From NCBI GenBank assembly GCA_959020715.1, contig CAUESV010000015.1:1-47956 (forward strand): DNA of 47,956 nt, written 5' to 3'. The stretch's first letter is position 1. Every line of letters starts with the position of its first letter. The translations under genes and the position numbers were made by a program. The notes beneath the pieces were generated by a model. It had not been told where the DNA came from. It did no database searches and was given only the letters and a program-made list of their open reading frames with translations. Positions 43,644-47,956 of this stretch are shown here, one piece after another. The DNA is from an uncultured Collinsella sp. (GTDB lineage: Bacteria; Actinomycetota; Coriobacteriia; Coriobacteriales; Coriobacteriaceae).

Positions 43644-43795
43644 AAAACTATGCCTATTTACTACGTTTAACCGCCCACCTCCAACCACAACAAATTTCGC
43701 TCCAACAAAACCGCAGGTAGATAGCTTGCGCTTTTTCAGAAACAGCTGTTGTGGTCGGGGATTCCGGATTCATCGTAGTAATTAGGCATAGTTTT
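43644..43795. repeat. 152-bp element with 22-bp terminal inverted repeats
   Basis: The arms 43644-43665 and 43774-43795 are complementary at 21 of 22 positions and begin AAAACTATGCCTA. A second inner pairing (ACCACAACA near 43685 with TGTTGTGGT near 43747) means that much of the element can fold as one long hairpin. It has no reading frame of interest, is AT-rich, and looks like a MITE or large REP element. Confidence 0.6.
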
Positions 43796-43835
43796 TGGCG
43801 AGGCCGCTTCGAAAGGCGTCATCGCAGCCCAAAGT

Positions 43836-43866
43836 AATCCCTTTTCCTCCGTCCCCAAGGGATCAC
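43836..43866. repeat. REP-like hairpin (TTTCCTCCGTCCCC core), intergenic copy
   Basis: ATCCCTT and AAGGGAT flank TTCCTCCGTCCCC. The same core lies inside the M20 peptidase gene at 29570-29598 with different self-complementary flanks. Confidence 0.5.
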
Positions 43867-43899
43867 ATGCACCGAAGCGGACCGTGGCGGAATCACATG

Positions 43900-44055
43900 T
43901 TGAGGACGGACAGCGAAAACGCTCCTAAGCGAGCAAGGTGGCGTGAAAGAGGGGGGCATAGGCCTTGTGGCCATGCCCGACGATTGAACGCCAGATTGCC
44001 GCTTAGGAGCGTTTGCAGCGTCGAGCGGTTACGGCGTTTGGCAAAACGCCGTAAC
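43900..44055 (+). repeat. Structured intergenic element, copy 4
   Basis: It has GAGGACGGACAGCGA, then a 14-bp stem AAACGCTCCTAAGC/GCTTAGGAGCGTTT with the same bulged A and GCAA/TTGC as copy 1. Next come GGTGGCGTGAAA paired in part with GAACGCCA, an apical stem around GGCCTTGTGGCC, GCAGCGTCGAGC and a closing 12-bp hairpin (44028-44039 with 44044-44055, loop GGCA). The stem sequences differ from copies 1-3 but all pair. It ends 16 bp before the marR promoter and follows no gene on either strand. Confidence 0.75.
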
Positions 44056-44070
44056 TATAAGTTTGGTACC

Positions 44071-44099
44071 TTGACATTCATTTCTCATACTCCTAGATT
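44071..44099 (+). promoter_or_regulatory. Promoter of the marR-ABC exporter operon
   Basis: TTGACA, a 17-bp spacer and TAGATT form a near-consensus promoter 56 bp upstream of the marR start. GGTTAGG (44100-44106) and CCTAAC (about 44125-44130) flank the likely start of transcription as an inverted pair, a candidate operator for the MarR protein. Confidence 0.65.
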
Positions 44100-44154
44100 G
44101 GTTAGGCACAAAACAATTCCACTACCTAACTAAAGAAAGGAGCACTGCAACAAC

Positions 44155-44658
44155 ATGTGTGTTGAACCACTCGTCCTTCCGCATGAACCCGGCGGCGACC
44201 CCTCACGGCCAGCAGACGAGCCCGAGACCCAGTCCGACAAAGACCGTCTCGCCAAGCGCATCCTCAATGGCCTGGGCTTTTGCGGCCATTACATGCATTT
44301 TCATGGCGGAGGCGTGTCCGGCAAGGCGCCCATCATCTGCCTGCTGGCCAAGCAGCCCGGCGGTGAGATGTCGCAGCAGGAGCTCGGCATGCACTTTGAC
44401 CTCAAGCCGGGATCGCTTTCCGAGATCCTGTCCAAGCTCGAGCTCAACGGCCTCATCGAGCGCAGCCGTAACCCCAAGGATCGACGGCAACTCACCATTC
44501 GCCTGACCGAAACCGGCCGGGAAAACGCCCGCATCGACCAGGCAGCCCGCATCCGCTTTAGAGAACGGGCCTTTAGCGCGCTCACCCACGACGAGCGCGA
44601 GGACCTCGCCGAAATGCTCGATAAAATCCGCGTAACCTGGGAGGAACTGGATGATTAA
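44155..44658 (+). CDS. MarR-family transcriptional regulator
   Basis: A winged-helix repressor of 167 residues. The DNA-binding part (about 65-125) has EMSQQELGMHFDLKPGSLSE for the recognition region and NPKDRRQLTIRLTETGRENA for the wing, with the conserved DRR. An N-terminal stretch of about 30 residues is Pro/Asp-rich and probably unstructured. Its end overlaps the exporter gene by 8 bp, so it is the first gene of the operon and likely represses it until a drug or metabolite binds. Confidence 0.9.
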   Translation: MCVEPLVLPHEPGGDPSRPADEPETQSDKDRLAKRILNGLGFCGHYMHFHGGGVSGKAPIICLLAKQPGGEMSQQELGMHFDLKPGSLSEILSKLELNGLIERSRNPKDRRQLTIRLTETGRENARIDQAARIRFRERAFSALTHDEREDLAEMLDKIRVTWEELDD

Positions 44659-46474
44659 AACCCTCATGGGCAGCATCCGCGACTATATGAAAGTCACCGT
44701 TGCCACGCCGTTGCTTGTGCTTGGCGAGGTAATCTGCCAGATGATGATCCCGTTTATCACCGCCGACATGATCGACGCCATCAAGGACGGCACCGCCGTT
44801 ACCGAGATGTTGCCCACCGCCGGCCTTCTCGTACTCATCGCGCTGACGTCACTCGCCTTTGGCGCCGCAGCTGGCATCACCTGCAGCCATGCCAGCTGCG
44901 GCTTTGCCAAGAACCTGCGTCGCGACCTGTTCTACAAGATCCAGACGTTCAGCTTTGCCAACATCGATGAGTTCTCGAGCTCCTCGCTCGTCACGCGCCT
45001 GACCACCGATATCAACAACGTGCAGCAGGCCTTTATGATGATCATCCGTATCGCCGTGCGCGCGCCGCTGGTATTGATCTTCGCCTTTACCATGGCGTTT
45101 ATCATGGGCGGCAGCGTCGCCATGGTCTACCTGGTCATCATTCCGCTGCTGGGCTTTGGACTGTTCTTTATCATCTTTAAGGTGCGCCCCATCTTCTCGC
45201 GCGTGTTCCACAAGTACGATGCCCTTAACGAGTCCGTCGAGGAAAACGTCACCGGCATGCGCGTGGTCAAGAGCTATGTGCGCGAAGACTTTGAGAAGGA
45301 GAAGTTCGCGACCGCCGCGTGCGACGTCCAGATGGACTTCACCCGCGCCGAGAAGCTGCTCGCCTTTAACAACCCCATGATGAACATCTGCGTCAACGGC
45401 GCGTTTGTCGTCATCATCTACCTGGGCTCCAAGCTCATCATCACGAGCCAGGGCACGCTGTTCGACGTGGGCCAGCTCTCCTCGACCTTTACCTATGGTT
45501 TCCAGATTCTCATGAGCCTGATGCAGCTGTCGATGATCTTTGTCATGGTGACCATGGCCGACGAATCGGCACACCGCATTGCCGAGGTGCTGGCCGCCGA
45601 GCCCACGATCGCCGATCCGACCGAGCCCGTGCTCGAGGTTGCCGACGGTTCCATCGACTTTGACCACGTGAGCTTTAAGTATTCCAAGCATGCGAAGCGC
45701 CAGGCGCTCGACGATATCGACCTGCATATTAAGAGCGGCGAGACCATCGGCATTATCGGTAGCACCGGCTCGGCCAAGTCGACGCTCGTGAACCTGATCG
45801 CCCGCCTGTACGATGTCACCGAGGGCACCGTGCGCGTCGGCGGCGTGGACGTGCGCAACTACGATCTGGACGCGCTGCGCCACCAGGTGGCCATGGTGCT
45901 GCAGAAAAACGTGCTGTTTAGCGGCACCATCGCCGAGAACCTGCGCTGGGGCGACCCGAACGCCACCGACGAGGAAGTCCGCGAGGCCGCACATCTGGCC
46001 TGCGCCGACGAGTTTGTCGACGGCTTCCCCAAGGGCTACGACACCTGGATCGAGCAGGGCGGCTCCAACGTTTCCGGCGGCCAGAAGCAGCGCCTGTGCA
46101 TCGCGCGTGCCCTGCTGCGTCGCCCCAAGATCTTGATCCTGGACGACTCCACGAGCGCCGTCGACACCAAGACCGACGCCAAGATCCGCGAGGGCCTGGC
46201 GAGCTACCTGCCCAACACGACCAAGCTCATCATCGCCCAGCGCATCAGCTCCGTGCAGGACGCCGACCGCATCATCGTCATGGAGGGCGGCCGCATCAAG
46301 GACATCGGCAACCATGACGAGCTGCTCAAGACGAGCGAGATCTACCGCGAGACCTTTACCTCGCAAAACAAGATGAGTGCCGCGGGCGAGGAGGCGGCCG
46401 AGACCGTCGCAGCCGACACCGAGGCATCCGCACCGCAAGCTCAGACCCAGGAAGGAGGCGAGGCACATGAGTAA
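44651..46474 (+). CDS. ABC exporter half-transporter with degenerate ATP site
   Basis: A 607-residue half-transporter: six TM helices (about 1-310), then the nucleotide-binding domain. The P-loop is GSTGSAKST, with Ala for the usual Gly. The signature VSGGQKQR is intact. Walker B is ILILDDSTSAVD, with Asp in place of the catalytic Glu, and the switch His is Gln in IIAQRISSV. This is the pattern of the non-catalytic partner in heterodimeric exporters such as BmrC or TM287. A Glu/Ala/Thr-rich tail (about 570-607) follows. It overlaps the next gene by 8 bp, its obvious partner. Substrate unknown; the MarR link suggests drug or toxic-metabolite efflux. Confidence 0.93.
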   Translation: MIKTLMGSIRDYMKVTVATPLLVLGEVICQMMIPFITADMIDAIKDGTAVTEMLPTAGLLVLIALTSLAFGAAAGITCSHASCGFAKNLRRDLFYKIQTFSFANIDEFSSSSLVTRLTTDINNVQQAFMMIIRIAVRAPLVLIFAFTMAFIMGGSVAMVYLVIIPLLGFGLFFIIFKVRPIFSRVFHKYDALNESVEENVTGMRVVKSYVREDFEKEKFATAACDVQMDFTRAEKLLAFNNPMMNICVNGAFVVIIYLGSKLIITSQGTLFDVGQLSSTFTYGFQILMSLMQLSMIFVMVTMADESAHRIAEVLAAEPTIADPTEPVLEVADGSIDFDHVSFKYSKHAKRQALDDIDLHIKSGETIGIIGSTGSAKSTLVNLIARLYDVTEGTVRVGGVDVRNYDLDALRHQVAMVLQKNVLFSGTIAENLRWGDPNATDEEVREAAHLACADEFVDGFPKGYDTWIEQGGSNVSGGQKQRLCIARALLRRPKILILDDSTSAVDTKTDAKIREGLASYLPNTTKLIIAQRISSVQDADRIIVMEGGRIKDIGNHDELLKTSEIYRETFTSQNKMSAAGEEAAETVAADTEASAPQAQTQEGGEAHE

Positions 46475-47956
46475 GGCAGCTACCGCCGAGCGCGCGCGCA
46501 ACCGCAAGGGCGGCACTATGACGCGCCTGATCAAGATGCTCTTTGGCTTCTACCCGGTGCTTTTGCCCCTCGTCGTCGCCGGCGTTGTGCTCTGCGCCAT
46601 CATCAACTCCATCGGCGCGACGTTTCTCCAGAGCGCGCTGCAGGTCATTAGCGAATCGTGGCAGTCGGGCGACTGGACGGCCGCGCAGCCCAAGATTCTG
46701 AAGCTCGTGACCACCCTCGGCTGCATCTACGCCGTGGGCGTCGCCTCCTCGCTCTTCTGGAACCGCGCCATGGCCGTCATCACGCAGGGCTCGCTCGAGA
46801 AGCTGCGCGAAAAGATGTTCAACCGCATGCAGGACCTGCCGATTCGCTACTTCGACACGCACCAGCGCGGCGACATCATGAGCCACTACACCAACGACAT
46901 CGACACGCTGCGTCAGATGATCAGCCAGTCGCTGCCCAACCTGCTCATGACGATCATCGTCATCGTCACCGTGTTCTTCATCATGCTGTATTACAGCGTG
47001 TGGATGTGCCTGGTCATCATCGCCGGCGTCGCCTTTATGACCTTTATGACCAAGCTGCTCGGCTCCAACTCCGCGCGCTTCTTTATCGCGCAGCAGACCG
47101 AGCTCGGCGTGGTCGAGGGCCATATCGAAGAAGTCATGAACGGCCAGAAAGTCGTCAAGGCGTTCTGTCACGAGTCCGCCGCCGAGGCCGATTTTGACGA
47201 GCGCAACGAGAAGCTCTTCGAGGTCTCGCAGAAGGCCAACATGTACGCCAACATCCTCATGCCGATCCTCGGGAACCTGGGCGACTTGCTCTACGTGCTG
47301 GTCGCGCTGACCGGCGGCATCTTCCTGGCGCTGGGCGTGCCCAACCTGAGCCTCTCGGGCATGGCGCTCTCCATCGCCGTCGTGGTGCCGTTCCTCAACA
47401 TGACCAAGCAGTTCTGCGGCCAGATCGGCCAGATCTCGCAGCAGATCAACGCCGTGGTCATGGGCCTTGCCGGAGCCGAGCGTATCTTTGAGCTGCTCGA
47501 CGAGGAGCCCGAGGCCGACGAGGGCTACGTGACGCTCGTCAACGCACAGGTGAATCCCGACACCTGGCAGCTCGAGGAGGCCGACCACCGCACCGGCATG
47601 TGGGCCTGGAAGCACCCACACCGTGCAACGGGCGAGATCGAGTACGTGCCGCTGCGTGGCGACCTGGTCATGGACAACGTGGACTTTGGCTATACGCCCG
47701 ACCACGAGGTGCTGCACGGCGTGTCCGTGTTTGCCAAGCCGGGCCAGAAGGTCGCGTTTGTCGGCGCCACCGGTGCCGGTAAGACGACCATCACCAACCT
47801 CATCAACCGCTTCTACGACATCGCCGACGGCAAGATCCGCTACGACGGCATCAACGTCAACAAGATCCGCAAGGCCGATCTGCGCCGCTCGCTGGGCGTC
47901 GTGCTGCAGGACGTGAACCTGTTCACCGGTACCGTGATGGACAACATCCGCTACGG
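46467..47956 (+). CDS. ABC exporter half-transporter, catalytic partner (partial at window end)
   Basis: Starts with ATG at 46467 after GGAGG, overlapping the previous stop. About 496 residues are visible before the window ends. A basic N-terminus (MSKAATAERARNRKGG) precedes six TM helices, with SLEKLREKMFNRMQDLPIRY in the coupling region. The nucleotide-binding domain begins near residue 405. Walker A is the standard GATGAGKT, and the Q-loop region GVVLQDVNLFTGT is intact. The sequence stops shortly after, at DNIRY, so signature and Walker B are not seen. An extra segment of about 40 residues (around 350-395) links the two domains. It should be the catalytically complete subunit of the heterodimer. 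Confidence 0.93.
   Translation, partial: MSKAATAERARNRKGGTMTRLIKMLFGFYPVLLPLVVAGVVLCAIINSIGATFLQSALQVISESWQSGDWTAAQPKILKLVTTLGCIYAVGVASSLFWNRAMAVITQGSLEKLREKMFNRMQDLPIRYFDTHQRGDIMSHYTNDIDTLRQMISQSLPNLLMTIIVIVTVFFIMLYYSVWMCLVIIAGVAFMTFMTKLLGSNSARFFIAQQTELGVVEGHIEEVMNGQKVVKAFCHESAAEADFDERNEKLFEVSQKANMYANILMPILGNLGDLLYVLVALTGGIFLALGVPNLSLSGMALSIAVVVPFLNMTKQFCGQIGQISQQINAVVMGLAGAERIFELLDEEPEADEGYVTLVNAQVNPDTWQLEEADHRTGMWAWKHPHRATGEIEYVPLRGDLVMDNVDFGYTPDHEVLHGVSVFAKPGQKVAFVGATGAGKTTITNLINRFYDIADGKIRYDGINVNKIRKADLRRSLGVVLQDVNLFTGTVMDNIRY

Noticed and set aside
44849..46534. Open frame of 561 codons on the minus strand
   Set aside because: Antisense to the ABC exporter genes, with His/Asp-rich shadow composition and no motif.

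Overview
The window looks like a chromosomal segment of a GC-rich Coriobacteriia (actinobacterial) gut bacterium, most likely Collinsella or a close relative. This is an inference from base composition, gene content, the atp-murA linkage and the LPXTG/isopeptide pilin style of the large adhesin. No species can be fixed without a database search.

Layout. 1-235: probable leader of an rRNA operon leaving the window on the minus strand. 236-4489: an alpha-D-phosphohexomutase, a homocysteine S-methyltransferase and a DtxR-type regulator (minus), with peptidase T divergent. 4868-14371: a minus-strand block with a complete F1Fo ATP synthase operon (atpI-like, B, E, F, H, A, G, D, C), followed behind a strong hairpin by murA and an LCP cell-wall ligase. 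14653-17721: upp, glpK and tsaC. 17856-18499: a hicAB toxin-antitoxin pair with a palindromic operator. 18571-21542: prfA and its methyltransferase gene prmC, the latter carrying a long charged insertion. 21902-22230: a transposase remnant. 22312-29157: a giant LPYTG-anchored adhesin of about 2,280 residues, whose 5' end holds a G9 tract that probably switches it on and off. 29344-33736: a polar amino-acid ABC importer plus an M20 peptidase. 34016-37356: a galM/lacX-like epimerase, a one-TM protein of unknown function and an MFS exporter. 37585-41603: an alpha-glucoside PTS, a GH4 6-phospho-alpha-glucosidase and a divergent RpiR regulator. 41664-43463: a low-molecular-weight tyrosine phosphatase, a TIGR04076-like protein and a pyridoxamine kinase. 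44155-47956: a MarR regulator and a heterodimeric ABC exporter whose second subunit runs off the window.

The two most notable signals are not ordinary genes. First, four intergenic copies (about 4704, 20312, 33869, 43900) of one structured element share short conserved blocks. Their stems change sequence while keeping base pairing, which suggests selection on an RNA or DNA fold. Three copies begin 1-5 nt after a minus-strand stop codon. Second, the adhesin starts at a strong ribosome-binding site followed by nine consecutive G in frame. Loss or gain of one G gives an early stop, the signature of slipped-strand phase variation. Several smaller REP-like palindromes fill most remaining intergenic space, and one appears to have been captured in frame inside the M20 peptidase gene.
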